A stretch of DNA of 64,000 nt from Archaeoglobus sp. (GTDB lineage Archaea > Halobacteriota > Archaeoglobi > Archaeoglobales > Archaeoglobaceae): positions 1 to 64,000 of the forward strand of contig NZ_JACDNT010000006.1 of the NCBI RefSeq assembly GCF_017656475.1, written 5' to 3'. The position numbers were made by a program, and so were the translations under genes. Under the pieces are notes generated by a model. The model had not been told where the DNA came from, ran no database searches, and was given only the letters and a program-made list of their open reading frames with translations. Shown one piece after another: positions 1 through 9,216 of this stretch (the stretch's first letter is position 1; each line of letters begins with the position of its first letter).

Positions 1-55
1 GGAGCTCTGACCCGAAGAGACCCGCCAGTCGTGGGTTCAAATCCCACCGGCCCCA
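1..55 (+). tRNA. 3' part of a tRNA gene (isotype not determined)
   Basis: Only the end of the gene is inside the window. The T arm is clear: stem GTGGG at 31-35 pairs with CCCAC at 43-47 around the loop TTCAAAT. The 3' acceptor strand CGGCCCC (48-54) and a discriminator A (55) follow. The stretch before the T arm does not fold into an ordinary 17-nt anticodon arm. Either an intron reaches into the window or this is a class II tRNA. The anticodon lies upstream, so I do not name the isotype. Confidence 0.8.
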
Positions 56-284
56 TTTTTCATGCTTCATTTGTTCTCTACGCTTCGATATTCATCAAAT
101 CAGTTTTCATTGACCAGTTTTAAATTCATTTGGAGTGAAGGGGGTCAAAAGAGTTCAAAAAACATTACACTCTTGAATCTACTTCAAGCTTAAGAAAAAA
201 CTGATGGGATAAGTCGTAAAAAGTTGCAAAATCGCAAAAAGTATATACAATATAAGTTCTAAAACAAAAAAGGAGGGGTGTCTA

Positions 285-479
285 ATGCCTATTGAGCCCG
301 ATTATTTAAATAAAATGCAGAAAATTATAGAGTCAGTAAACCGAAACTTATCTATTTTAAATCCAGAGGGTGTTTTGACGGATTTACACGAACTCCAAGT
401 AATTTTGGATTTTCTGGAAAGAGAACACGAAGCACAAGCTATTGATTATCTCTACAGAATCATAAATCCTGAAAGATGA
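285..479 (+). CDS. small helical protein of unknown function, 64 aa
   Basis: The ATG follows an excellent ribosome site (AGGAGGGGTG, about 271-280) and a TATA-like run GTATATAC near 241-248, so the start is well supported. The product is charged and predicted mostly helical; I see no signal peptide, membrane segment or known motif. Base composition is clearly more AT-rich than the metabolic genes to the right. The next open segments lie in other frames, which suggests a small decaying or horizontally acquired cluster. I do not recognise a family. Confidence 0.6.
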   Translation: MPIEPDYLNKMQKIIESVNRNLSILNPEGVLTDLHELQVILDFLEREHEAQAIDYLYRIINPER

Positions 480-690
480 AAAGACTATCATCTCTCTTGA
501 TTATTACGACGATCTCAAATCAGTAGTTAACGACTTACTCGAAGCAATAATATCGAGTCTAAAAGCAAATGAGCCAGGGTTAGAATTACATGCAACCATG
601 ATACGCCTCTATGAAGTGACGCGCCAATTAGAAAAATTGTGGGGGGTGATAATATCCCATCCAAATATCAATCCAAAAAAGACAGAGTAG
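466..690 (+). pseudogene. open segment without a usable start, about 74 residues
   Basis: This frame is open from just after a stop at 463-465 to the TAG at 688-690. It reads like a real soluble helical protein (for example YYDDLKSVVNDLLEAIISSL, then RLYEVTRQLEKLW). No ATG, GTG or TTG sits near its beginning; the first ATG (598) would discard most of it. It overlaps the end of the preceding 64-aa gene. It may be a broken gene, a frameshifted extension of that gene, or a gene using a rare start. Function unknown. Confidence 0.35.
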
Positions 691-1231
691 AAGAAGTACA
701 AGATCTGATGGATTATCATGAGTTGGTAAGTTACTTCCTATCTTCACACTTATCCAATCTTAAGACTGCAATAACCTTCCAATTTTCGAAAAACACTCAA
801 AGCAAGAACCCAAACAAAAATACTTTGATACCTTAACTCCGGAAGAAAAGAGAATCTTGTTAATATCTCTCATCCACACCTTCGAACGAGAACTCCAAAA
901 ATTTTTTGAAGAAGACTTCCAAAATATCATAGATGCAAAAATGGACGCATTTCTTTCAAGATTGGAAGAAAAAATCGAATCTCGACTTGAAGAGTTGATT
1001 TCAGAGAAAAATAATATTCCAGAAGATGCAGAAGAACATGTAATTTTTGTAAAAGAGATTTCAATGGAAGATGCCAAAAAACTTGTAGAAGAGTTCATAT
1101 CCGATAAAAAAGGCGAAATTATTACTGCTCTCGAAATAGCAGAAAAGCTAAATATACCTTATGAATTGGCTCATGAAATATTTCTACAATTGATAAAGGA
1201 GGGTAAACTTGAAGAACTCGACGAGTTCTGA
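639..1231 (+). pseudogene. helical protein gene with probable frameshift near 760
   Basis: A GTG at 639 opens a frame that reads protein-like to about 760 (DRVEEVQDLMDYHELVSYFL). From 764 a different frame takes over and continues to a TGA at 1231 (KYFDTLTPEEKRILLISLI, then a long Glu/Lys-rich helix and a winged-helix-like tail ending in KLEELDEF). The second frame has no good start of its own; its first candidate is a TTG at 857. One base change around 755-765 would join both into a protein of about 195 aa. A GGGGGGTGAT ribosome-site-like run at 641-650 is followed by no ATG. Function unknown; low-GC composition matches its left neighbours. Confidence 0.45.
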
Positions 1232-1251
1232 AAGAGAAAGCATCCCAATTT

Positions 1252-1422
1252 ATGATAAGAAGTTATTATTTAGTAGGGCGTAAACTTATCGTGATTGCTC
1301 GAACGATTTCTAAGCCTAAAGTTGTTCCAGGATCAAGTAGACATAAAACTCAAATGGCTGTTGCGTCCGGAAAAGAAGATTATGCAAAATGCTATATTGA
1401 GATACCTGCAAAAATAAAATGA
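1252..1422 (+). CDS. small basic protein, 56 aa, unknown
   Basis: An ATG opens 56 codons ending in TGA. The peptide is basic and ends in YIEIPAKIK. There is no convincing ribosome site. It lies 20 bp after the frameshifted gene on the same strand, so it could be the last member of that small cluster or a remnant. No family recognised; it may be fortuitous. Confidence 0.3.
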   Translation: MIRSYYLVGRKLIVIARTISKPKVVPGSSRHKTQMAVASGKEDYAKCYIEIPAKIK

Positions 1423-1458
1423 ATCATGTAAAACTTTTGAAAGAACTTATTCAATCTA

Positions 1459-1599
1459 TCAAAATTTGAAAAGACGAGGGCGAGGTTTCCGAAATCCTCT
1501 TCTAAACCCACTTAAGCCACCTCTTACAGGTAGCTCAATCATCCTCTGAACCAAAGCAGTATATAAAGCATCTCGACCATCCTTCATTAAATCTCCCAT
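1459..1599 (-). CDS. possible small basic protein, 46 aa
   Basis: On the minus strand an ATG at 1599 (an in-frame GTG lies 12 bases upstream) opens a peptide with the sensible helix DGRDALYTALVQRMIELPV followed by a Gly/Arg/Phe-rich tail. A GAGATGGGAT sequence precedes the ATG and could act as ribosome site. The bias differs from the AT-rich plus-strand segments beside it. The stretch 1423-1726 otherwise holds only this and the promoter area of the acyl-CoA ligase. Function unknown, existence uncertain. Confidence 0.3.
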   Translation of the reverse strand: MGDLMKDGRDALYTALVQRMIELPVRGGLSGFRRGFRKPRPRLFKF

Positions 1600-1726
1600 A
1601 TCCCATCTCACGGAACTTCAGCGGATGCATCTCGTCCTGAAATAAAGAATAAGGACACTAAATTCTAAAATTTTAGTCGAGAATTTCATTACGAAAAATT
1701 ATTATAGATTGTAGGAGTATACTGTT

Positions 1727-3375
1727 TTGGGTGGTAATATGATTAGAAGAATACCCTCGACCATGAATGATGACTACCAGCTGAACATGACAAGAATAAT
1801 CCAGCATGCTGCCAGAATTTATCCCAGAAGAGAAATAGCATCGAGAACGATGGCAGGAATGTTCAGATACAACTACGCAAAGGCTTACGAGCGGATTTGT
1901 GCAATGGCCAACGCTCTCGAAGAACTCGGAATTAAGGCTGGAGATGTTGTGGGCATAATGGGTTTCAACACACACCGCTTTTACGAGAGCTACTTCTCCG
2001 TTCCGGGTTTGGGTGCAGCATTGCTTGAACTCAACATGAGACTGCCACCAGCCGATTTGAGTTATGTGGCTGAGCACAGCGGAGCAAAGGCTCTGTTCGT
2101 TGATGACCTCCTGCTTCCAATGGCTGAAATGCTCGCACAGCAGCATGAATTTGAGTTCTTTGTCGTGATGAGTGACAGAGAGGTGGAAACAAAGCTCGAT
2201 CCCGTTTACAGCTATGAGGATTTGGTGGAAAGGAACAAGAAGGAAAGAGAGTGGGATGAAATTGATGAAAAGAGTACAGCAACAATATGCTACACTTCCG
2301 GAACAACCGGAAAGCCGAAAGGTGTTTACTACTCACACAGGTCCATATATCTCCACGCATGGGGAGGCGTGGCAAACCTGAAGATAGGGACTGAGGACTG
2401 TGTCATGCAAATCGTGCCAATTTTCACGCAAATGGCTGGGGAGGCCATATTGGCGGGACGATGGTCGGAGCGAAACTCGTATTTCCCGGATTCTTCACAC
2501 TTCAGAATGCAGATTTGCTGGTTAACATAATCGTTGAAGAGGGAGTGACAGCAACAAATGCAGCACCGGTCATACTAATCCCGATGCTGGAATATCTGAG
2601 AAAAATTGAACCCAAACCAAATCTCAAAGGTCTCAGAATAGGTTCAGGTGCCACAGAACCACCTGTAGCAATGATGAAGGGCTTTGCGGAGTTTGGTGTG
2701 GAGATAATCCATGCCTATGGGGCAACAGAGACGTCACCGCTCGTCACGATGAACTTCGTTAAACCAGGACTTGAGCTGAGCGACGAAGAGTACTGGGAAG
2801 TGAAGAGGTATCAGGGACTGCCGGTTCTGGGTGTGGAGGTAAAGGTTGTTGATGACAACGGTAACGAGCTTCCATGGGACGGAAAGTCGATGGGGGAGTT
2901 GTGGATAAAAGGACCGTGGATTACGAAGGAATATTACAACGACGAGAGGACGAAGGACAGCTTTGTTGACGGATGGTGGAAGAGTGGTGATGTCGCCGTC
3001 ATAACTCCCGAAGGCTACGTCAAGGTTGTGGACAGAGTTAAGGACGTTATAAAGAGCAGTGGGGAGTGGATAAGCAGTGTTGATCTGGAAAACTACCTGA
3101 TGGCGCATCCTGCAGTTTACGAAGCGTGTGTTGTTGCTGTAGAGCATCCAAAGTGGCAGGAAAGGCCGATAGCCATTATCGTTCTGAAACCGGAGTATAG
3201 AAATAAGGTGACTAAGGAGAAGATGAGAGAGTTTCTGATGCAGAGATTTGCGAAATGGCAGATCCCAGATGACATTATCTTCGTGAACGAAATTCCGAAA
3301 ACCAGCGTAGGAAAGTTCGACAAAAAGCTGCTTAGGGAGAGATACAAAAAATACTTAATTGAAAAAGTAAAATAA
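1727..3375 (+). pseudogene. AMP-forming acyl-CoA ligase, split by a one-base frameshift
   Basis: The two open frames (about 1727-2425 and 2425-3375) together make one medium/long-chain fatty acyl-CoA ligase of about 549 aa, a normal length. Family marks are the AMP-binding loop [11 protein letters not shown] near residue 190, the YGATETSP motif, and the C-terminal TSVGKFDKK with the usual lysine. The frames join at the T run 2421-2424: adding one T gives VPIFHANGWGG, the motif expected in this family, and leads directly into GGTMVGAKLV in the second frame. The start has a GGGTGGTAAT ribosome site. It converges on cdhB with only 4 bp between. Either the gene is inactive or the T run was misread; the rest of the protein shows no other damage. 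Confidence 0.85.
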
Positions 3376-3379
3376 AAAT

Positions 3380-3910
3380 TTAAAGCTCTGCAACGATTTC
3401 ATCCAGCAGCTTCAAGTAATCTTCCTCTTTTTTCCAGAGGTTTCCAAAGCTCATGTCGGCATTCGGATGATAGTAGCGGTCAATCGACAGAGCCCTGATG
3501 TGCGGAGCGAAGTTCTTGAAAGCTGCGAACATCTGGGAGCCGTGATAGTAGATTGTCCCAATCATCAAGACGAGGTCGTAGTTGCCCTGCCCATCGAATC
3601 CCGGCCAGTCCGGGTCGAGAAGGAAGTTCGTCAGCTCATGAAGCACTGCATATTTCACCTTTCCATCCAAACCAGCTTCGACAAACCTCGTTATGGCGCT
3701 ACCAGTAGCGACAACCGTGATGTTGTCTTTCTCAACGAACTTCTTGACTCTCTCGAACATCTCATCTGTTATATCCGGCCCCACGATGAGCAGCGGTCTC
3801 TTTGCCTTCTTTATCATGTTTGCCACCGGCTTTCCCTTCTCAAGCAGAGTTGCCATCTTTGGCCCTGGAATGTTGGCAGCATCAAACGGCTGTTCGAATG
3901 CTTTTGGCAT
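3380..3910 (-). CDS. cdhB: CO dehydrogenase/acetyl-CoA synthase, epsilon subunit
   Basis: This 176-aa protein matches the epsilon subunit of the archaeal acetyl-CoA decarbonylase/synthase complex, which binds the alpha subunit. A Rossmann-like core is visible ([21 protein letters not shown], then [11 protein letters not shown]). I chose the ATG at 3910 because GAGGTGGT stands just before it and overlaps the cdhA stop. It is the second gene of a two-gene cdhAB operon. The genes for the beta, gamma and delta subunits are not in this window. Confidence 0.9.
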   Translation of the reverse strand: MPKAFEQPFDAANIPGPKMATLLEKGKPVANMIKKAKRPLLIVGPDITDEMFERVKKFVEKDNITVVATGSAITRFVEAGLDGKVKYAVLHELTNFLLDPDWPGFDGQGNYDLVLMIGTIYYHGSQMFAAFKNFAPHIRALSIDRYYHPNADMSFGNLWKKEEDYLKLLDEIVAEL

Positions 3911-3920
3911 TTTCACCACC

Positions 3921-6317
3921 TCACAATGTCATGAATCCTTCCTTAAACAATCTCTCTACATTCGTCGGGTTGAAGCCTGCGTGGTAGCTTCTGATTGGTC
4001 CCTCAACGATCTTCTTCTTCTCCCAGTCGATCTTCCAGCCATGCTTGTCCTCAAGCTCCTTAAGCAGCTCTTCCTTCTTCGCCAGCGGTAGGTCAGCCTC
4101 GCTTCTCACGAAGAGGTGCCAGTCGTCTGGCATTCTCTTGAGATACTTAAGGCTGAGGTCGATGTAGTGTGTCAGCTTTATCGACCTTCCCTGGGCTGTG
4201 TCGTTGGGCCTGAAGCAGAGCTTAGCCATCAGCGGAATTGCCTCCTCAATCGTCTCTGCAGCAACAAGCAGATCCTGTGGGGCAGGCTCTATTCTTACCC
4301 TCTCTCCACTTCTGACGTCGTAGACCATCCAGTCTTCATCGTTGTATGGTCTGCCGAGGAAGGCTCTTCTGTACTTGCTGCCATGCGGCCCTACAACTGC
4401 TGGAATTCCGAGTCTGTTGAAACCGGTAGCAATTGATGCGGCCTTCTGGCTCATGGCTCCCCAAGCAACACCACAAGCACCAACTCTGTTCAGGATATAG
4501 TCAGCAATCTCCTCATAGTTCGCTCTGATGTTCCTCTTTGCGAATATTCTTGCAACCTTGATAGCGGCACCATGGATGTGAGCATTGCTGACGCAGCTTC
4601 CGATGTTCAGTACTCCACCGCCATCGAACCTGTCGTGGTACTTCTCGTAAACCGTAAGTCCCTCCTCATCCTTATAGATTGCTGCATCGAATGCCATACA
4701 TCCTGTTGTCACAACTATGTAGTTTCTTGAGGCGAACTCATCTATTATGGTGTAAACCTCCTTGGTTCCGTTCGGGTAGTTTCCACATCCGATTGGAGCT
4801 ATGATTCCGGGAATCGTTCCGAGAACGATCGGTGCACCGACATTTCTGATCTCTGAATCTCTAACAGGTCCTCTTCCTCTCCTGATCTTGCCCTTCTCGT
4901 TAACGATTCTGTTCCAGGCAGCGTAGTTCAGCATGTCGATGATGGGTATGTTCTTCGGACACACCTGCTCGCATCTTCCACATGCAATGCAGATGTCCCA
5001 TCTCTCCTCCAGCTTGCTCCTGTCGCCATTCTCAGCAGCCTCCATCGCCTCACCGATCCTTATTCCCTGCGGGCATGCAATTGTACAGTTTCCGCACTGC
5101 GTACAAGCCTTGGCGTATTCTGTAAACTCCTCCTCTGTCAGTCTCGGCCCGATATCGTCGCCCCTCTGCTTCCTCCTTGCCCTTGCAACCTCAACAGCCA
5201 CTTCACCAACTTTGAGTGGGTCAAGGATTACACAGCCCGGATTGCCGTCGAGCAGATACTTGATTATCTCTTTCGGCTCTTTAGCTGTCATGTCTGGCAA
5301 CGCATGCATTGCCTTCTCATTAGTGCAAATTACCGGGATTCCGAGCTTCTTCGTGTGGTAGAGAATGTCTGCTCTTATGCACTGCTCATCAATTACGATG
5401 ACGTCAGCAAGTCCTGCTCTTATGACCTTGAGCTGCCTGCTCAGAGCCGACACAATTTTGGCCTTCTGGTAGTACCTCGTCATGTCGTTCGCTGTGCAGC
5501 AGATTCCACCAAGATCAACTTCATCCTCCAGGCCGTTGTTCTCGATGTAATCTGCAATGTTCACTGCTGGCGGTGCGTGGTGGCCAATGACGAGAATCAT
5601 GGCTTTACTTCTGTCCATGACGCCCATTCCCACCTCTATAAGCGGCTGATTGTCTTCACCCTTCGGCAGGCCAAAGGCACAGATCTGAGCGATGTCTGCA
5701 ATTTCCTTGCCGAGAGAGTCAAGCATACCGAGGTGGAAGGCTTTACTTTCATAGTCAAGGTAGCTACCCTCCTGCCCGGTATGGATGGCATCGACAACCT
5801 GCACTATCTGCTCCTCGCAATACCTCAAAGCCCTCTCCAGATCAGCGAGAGTTTTCGGCTTTATTCCGGTAATAAGCTCTGTGAGCGGAGCTACCTCAGC
5901 AATCTCTGGTCCAAGGTCAACAGGTATTTCATCGAGCTTCTTGCCCAGCATGTGCTCTATGTCGTGGAGCATATGCCTGGCATGTCCCGTGTGGGCCGAA
6001 ACACCAATTGAGCATGCAATTGTAACGATCCTGCCCGTCTGGGCTGCGAGATCAATACCGCAAGCTCCTCTTTTGTTTCCGGTCAGGTCACACTTGCCCA
6101 TCGTACACAGGCAGCACATGTCGCAAGCGGGAGCATAGAACGGCTTGTACCTCTTGAGCAGGAAGAAGTCCCAGTCACGAAGGGTTGCAATGCCTGGCAT
6201 CGGTGTTGGACCCATTGGAGCCCATTCCTCCTCCTCTTCGACAACTTCTCCAATTTTTATGCTGACGTTTTTCATGTCATCTATAACAAGAGCTCCTTTT
6301 CCTAATTCTAACACCAT
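3921..6317 (-). CDS. cdhA: CO dehydrogenase/acetyl-CoA synthase, alpha (CODH) subunit
   Basis: The 798-aa Ni-Fe-S subunit oxidises or forms CO in acetyl-CoA cleavage and synthesis. Near residues 65-76 a cysteine set ([12 protein letters not shown]) supplies Fe-S ligands. Two ferredoxin motifs follow in the middle ([14 protein letters not shown] and [14 protein letters not shown]), which is specific to the archaeal alpha subunit. The Ni-containing C-cluster region follows (for example [13 protein letters not shown]). The ATG at 6317 is preferred over a TTG six bases upstream because AGGTGATT lies at proper spacing before it. It is transcribed with cdhB and diverges from the feo operon. Archaeoglobus is known to carry two cdhA copies; this one stands apart from cdhCDE. 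Confidence 0.95.
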   Translation of the reverse strand: MVLELGKGALVIDDMKNVSIKIGEVVEEEEEWAPMGPTPMPGIATLRDWDFFLLKRYKPFYAPACDMCCLCTMGKCDLTGNKRGACGIDLAAQTGRIVTIACSIGVSAHTGHARHMLHDIEHMLGKKLDEIPVDLGPEIAEVAPLTELITGIKPKTLADLERALRYCEEQIVQVVDAIHTGQEGSYLDYESKAFHLGMLDSLGKEIADIAQICAFGLPKGEDNQPLIEVGMGVMDRSKAMILVIGHHAPPAVNIADYIENNGLEDEVDLGGICCTANDMTRYYQKAKIVSALSRQLKVIRAGLADVIVIDEQCIRADILYHTKKLGIPVICTNEKAMHALPDMTAKEPKEIIKYLLDGNPGCVILDPLKVGEVAVEVARARRKQRGDDIGPRLTEEEFTEYAKACTQCGNCTIACPQGIRIGEAMEAAENGDRSKLEERWDICIACGRCEQVCPKNIPIIDMLNYAAWNRIVNEKGKIRRGRGPVRDSEIRNVGAPIVLGTIPGIIAPIGCGNYPNGTKEVYTIIDEFASRNYIVVTTGCMAFDAAIYKDEEGLTVYEKYHDRFDGGGVLNIGSCVSNAHIHGAAIKVARIFAKRNIRANYEEIADYILNRVGACGVAWGAMSQKAASIATGFNRLGIPAVVGPHGSKYRRAFLGRPYNDEDWMVYDVRSGERVRIEPAPQDLLVAAETIEEAIPLMAKLCFRPNDTAQGRSIKLTHYIDLSLKYLKRMPDDWHLFVRSEADLPLAKKEELLKELEDKHGWKIDWEKKKIVEGPIRSYHAGFNPTNVERLFKEGFMTL

Positions 6318-6480
6318 ATACAAATCACCTCTTGTATGGTTATCGTTACCGTGATTTTAGCATATTAAGAACTTTTCGATTTATTTCCGAATTTCTCCGC
6401 GGATAACACTTTTTTTGGAGATGTTATTACCAAGAACTCAATTATTTTCTATTATGGTTTGTGCCTCTCCAATCATTGGT

Positions 6481-6522
6481 TTAGGACAACCGAAAACTTT
6501 AATAGCATTTAGGTAAACCTAA
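6481..6522 (+). promoter_or_regulatory. feoA promoter with two TTAGG-type sites
   Basis: The 211 bp between cdhA and feoA hold two divergent promoters. Before feoA a TATA box (CTTTAATA, 6497-6504) sits 25 bp ahead of the ATG. Upstream of it is TTAGGACAACCGAA (6481-6494), which includes the BRE. Downstream, over the expected transcription start, is the perfect dyad TTAGGT-AA-ACCTAA (6509-6522). This resembles operators of DtxR-family metalloregulators, and the operon encodes such a protein, so autoregulation by iron is likely. Confidence 0.7.
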
Positions 6523-6528
6523 GAAACG

Positions 6529-6765
6529 ATGTCAGTAGTACCACTATCAGCTCTCAGAGAAGGCCAGGAAGGCACAGTTGTCGCGATTAATGGAGGGAGA
6601 GGTTGTACAGCAAGACTTATGTCAATGGGAATAGTTCCTGGAAAGAAGATTAAAATCGCGGGTCGGAGAGGGGGGGCAGTTCTTGTTTCTGTCAACGGTA
6701 CAAAGTTTGTCATTGGAAGAGGTTTGGCGATGAAGGTGGCTGTGGATGTTGGGGGGCAGGGCTGA
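6529..6765 (+). CDS. feoA: ferrous iron transport protein A (FeoA, SH3-like)
   Basis: This 78-aa protein has the FeoA pattern: LSALREGQEGTVVAINGG, then a small-domain core ending in ALVSVNGTKF-like strands and AMKVAVDV. It is a cytosolic partner thought to modulate FeoB. The ATG lies about 25 bp after a TATA box with no ribosome site, so the message is probably leaderless. It is the first gene of feoA-dtxR-feoB; its last 20 bases overlap the repressor gene. The promoter carries a palindromic metalloregulator site. Confidence 0.9.
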   Translation: MSVVPLSALREGQEGTVVAINGGRGCTARLMSMGIVPGKKIKIAGRRGGAVLVSVNGTKFVIGRGLAMKVAVDVGGQG

Positions 6766-7192
6766 GGACTATTTAGAGGCAATCTACACCCTCAGCAGGG
6801 AGAAAGGCTTTGCAAAAGTGATGGAGCTGTCTGAGATGCTGGATGTTAAGCCCGCAACTGTTTCTGAGATGCTTGAAAAGCTCTCCAGAATGGGCTACGT
6901 TGACTACAAGAAAAGGTCTCACGTAAAGCTGACAGAAAAAGGAATGAGAAAAGCAATGAGTCTGAGGGAGAAGAGGAACATTGTAATCAAGTTCCTCAAA
7001 GCTTTGGGAGTTCCTGAAGATGTGGCTGAAAGGGATGCTTGTGCTCTTGAGCACGTTCTGCATCCCGAAACTCTCAGGCAGCTCAGAAATTTTGTAAGGT
7101 TTGTTGAGTCCAGCCCTGCGATAAATCCGAGATGGCTGGAGCATTTTAGAGAGTTCTGCAGGACAGGGAAGCATCCGTGCAAGCAGAGGTGA
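6746..7192 (+). CDS. DtxR/MntR-family metal-dependent transcriptional repressor
   Basis: The 148-aa protein has an N-terminal winged helix (residues about 5-65, with KPATVSEMLEKLSRMGYVDY as recognition region) and a metal-binding dimerisation domain. The CALEH sequence corresponds to the Cys-x-x-Glu-His metal ligands of DtxR. The C-terminal SH3 domain of the long DtxR forms is absent. It sits between feoA and feoB, overlapping feoA by 20 bp, and likely represses the operon when ferrous iron is plentiful by binding the TTAGGTAAACCTAA dyad upstream. Archaeoglobus MDR1 is a studied relative; whether this is an orthologue cannot be decided here. Confidence 0.9.
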   Translation: MLGGRAEDYLEAIYTLSREKGFAKVMELSEMLDVKPATVSEMLEKLSRMGYVDYKKRSHVKLTEKGMRKAMSLREKRNIVIKFLKALGVPEDVAERDACALEHVLHPETLRQLRNFVRFVESSPAINPRWLEHFREFCRTGKHPCKQR

Positions 7193-7196
7193 TTTT

Positions 7197-8900
7197 TTGA
7201 AAGTTGCCATGGTGGGGAATCCCAATGTCGGTAAAACGAGCTTGCTGAATGCTCTAACAGGCGGGGATTTTTCAGTCGGGAACTTTCCAGGAGTTACAGT
7301 CGAGAAAAAGGAAGGAAAGGGTTTGATAGATGGTAAGGCAGTAACTTTCGTTGACCTTCCCGGAATTTACAGCTTTCAGACGGAGAGTCTTGACGAGAAA
7401 GTGGCAAGAGACTACCTGGAGAAGGAGAAACCGGATCTGATTCTCAATGTGGTGAATGCCCTCAACCTCGAAAGGAACCTCTACCTAACATTGCAGCTAA
7501 CGAGATTCGGCATTCCGATGGTCATCGCTCTAAACATGATTGATGAAGCGGAGAAAGAGAGAATCAGGATTGATACTAAAAAGCTGAGTGAGATCATAGG
7601 AGTTCCGGTCATCAAAACCTCTGCTGTTAAGGGTGTGGGTATCGAGGAACTCAAGAGGGAAATTCTGAGAGGAGGGAGCGTTCCGAAGGTCTTCAGTGGA
7701 GACCTTCAGGACATCATCAGGATGGCGGAGAAGATTGCTAGGGAGGTTAAGGTGGTTGAAAAGCTTGAAAAACCAGAAATTGATGAAGCTCTTGATGAGG
7801 TTTTTATGGACAGGCACCTTGGAATCCCCATATTTCTTTCGTTTATGTGGATGATGTTCATGTTTACTTACTCCGTGGCTCAGCCATTAAACGATCTCCT
7901 CAGCTTCTGCTTTGATGGCTTAGCTTCTTACGTTGCCAGCTTCGATGGGTGGTTTTTTTCAATGCTCGGAGACGGCGTTGTTGCCGGAGTTGGAAGTGTG
8001 CTCTCCTTCGTGCCGAATATCGCATTTCTGTTCCTTTTCCTCTCACTTCTTGAGCTAAGCGGATACATGCCGAGAGCCGTTTTTCTTGTTGACGGGTTCA
8101 TGTCCAGATTCGGGTTGAACGGAAGGTCGGTAATTCCCCTGATCATGGGGTTTGGATGCAACGTCCCCGCAATTCTTGCAACGAGGAGCATCGAGGACAG
8201 AAAAGTCAGGATTGTGACAGCTTTGATCAATCCGTTCATGTCATGCTCGGCAAGGCTTCCGATTTACGTGCTCTTTGCCGGGATATTTTTCCCGAAGACA
8301 GGCAGCGTGGTTGTCATGTCGATGTACGTCATAGGCGTTCTGATAGCCCTGATTTCCGCTCTGATTTTAAGAAAGACGTTGCTGAAAGGGGAGAGCGAGT
8401 TTATCATGGAGCTACCTCCCTACATGCTCCCCAACCTGAAAGAGTTATGGCTAATGACGTGGTCAAGGACGAAGCACTTCATCCAGAAGGCCGGAACGGT
8501 GATTCTGGCAATGTCCGTCGTGGTGTGGTACATCACGACCTACCCTGGAGGAAGCATTGAAGAGAGCTACGCTGCAATGCTGGGCAAGGCCATTCAACCT
8601 CTCTTCTCTCCGATGGGCTGGAGCTGGGAGCTTGTTCTCGCACTGGTATCAGGATTCGTAGCAAAAGAGGTTGTTGTGGCAACGATAGGAGTGCTGAACA
8701 TCGATGTTCCGAGCGTCATGACCTCCTACCAAGCCTTTGCGTACATGCTTTTCACTCTCCTTTACATGCCCTGCATCGCAACGATAGCCGCCATTAGAGC
8801 CGAGATAGGGACGAGATGGGCTATGTTTGCAGTCTTATTCAGCTTCTCGGTTGCATACGCTGTAGCCTTAATCGCCACGGGGGTGGGAATGTGGTTTTAG
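7197..8900 (+). CDS. feoB: ferrous iron transporter FeoB
   Basis: The 567-aa membrane protein imports Fe(II) across the cytoplasmic membrane. It starts with a GTPase domain: GNPNVGKT (residues 7-14), the switch region NFPGVTVEK, DLPG and NMID. Two Gate domains and many membrane helices follow (for example GFGCNVPAILATRSIEDRK). The TTG start is supported by GAGGTGAT a few bases before it. It is at the short end for the family because C-terminal extensions are missing. It follows the repressor gene by 4 bp, so all three are co-transcribed. Confidence 0.95.
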   Translation: MKVAMVGNPNVGKTSLLNALTGGDFSVGNFPGVTVEKKEGKGLIDGKAVTFVDLPGIYSFQTESLDEKVARDYLEKEKPDLILNVVNALNLERNLYLTLQLTRFGIPMVIALNMIDEAEKERIRIDTKKLSEIIGVPVIKTSAVKGVGIEELKREILRGGSVPKVFSGDLQDIIRMAEKIAREVKVVEKLEKPEIDEALDEVFMDRHLGIPIFLSFMWMMFMFTYSVAQPLNDLLSFCFDGLASYVASFDGWFFSMLGDGVVAGVGSVLSFVPNIAFLFLFLSLLELSGYMPRAVFLVDGFMSRFGLNGRSVIPLIMGFGCNVPAILATRSIEDRKVRIVTALINPFMSCSARLPIYVLFAGIFFPKTGSVVVMSMYVIGVLIALISALILRKTLLKGESEFIMELPPYMLPNLKELWLMTWSRTKHFIQKAGTVILAMSVVVWYITTYPGGSIEESYAAMLGKAIQPLFSPMGWSWELVLALVSGFVAKEVVVATIGVLNIDVPSVMTSYQAFAYMLFTLLYMPCIATIAAIRAEIGTRWAMFAVLFSFSVAYAVALIATGVGMWF

Positions 8901-9202
8901 CCTTTGTTTTTACAGCTTACTTCTTTCTCCTGACAATACTTGAGATTCTGTCAGCCCTGAACCTGTTTGGCTTTGAAGGTGGAATGCTGATGAACGCATT
9001 TGTGCTTGGGACAGTTACCGCCACATATCTAAAAGGACTAATAGTAAAAAAGGACTCGTATAAGTTCGTAGCATCTTTGATTGCCTCTGCATTCTCAACT
9101 CTTGCAATTTTGGTTTATTTAGCCTCCGGAAGCTTTAGCTACGGAATTTTCGGATTTATTGCAGTTCCATACGCTGTTAAAGAGCTGGGAAATAAAAAAT
9201 AG
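8891..9202 (+). CDS. small membrane protein in the feo operon, 103 aa
   Basis: Three strongly hydrophobic segments make up most of the protein (AFVFTAYFFLLTILEILSAL, a central helix and a C-terminal helix), ending in VPYAVKELGNKK. I place the start at the GTG 8891, overlapping the feoB stop by 10 bp, because GGGGGTGGG precedes it; a longer frame exists but runs through feoB coding sequence. Position suggests an accessory role in iron uptake, but there is no motif to prove it. Confidence 0.65.
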   Translation: MVLAFVFTAYFFLLTILEILSALNLFGFEGGMLMNAFVLGTVTATYLKGLIVKKDSYKFVASLIASAFSTLAILVYLASGSFSYGIFGFIAVPYAVKELGNKK

Positions 9203-9214
9203 GTAAACTACCTA
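9200..9214. repeat. perfect 6-bp palindrome between convergent genes
   Basis: TAGGTA-AAC-TACCTA lies exactly between the stop of the small feo membrane gene and the stop of the DUF5320 gene. It resembles the TTAGGT half-sites seen at the feoA promoter, but its position at two 3' ends makes a regulatory role unlikely. Confidence 0.5.
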
Positions 9215-9216
9215 AA

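Noticed and set aside
1-30. Pairing of the GGAGCT before CTGA with a tRNA-Trp anticodon loop
   Set aside because: I could not make a guide duplex consistent with the visible 3' stem; kept only as a weak remark.
1673-2146. Long minus-strand frame opposite the acyl-CoA ligase
   Set aside because: Its composition is the mirror of the real coding frame on the plus strand and it lacks start signals.
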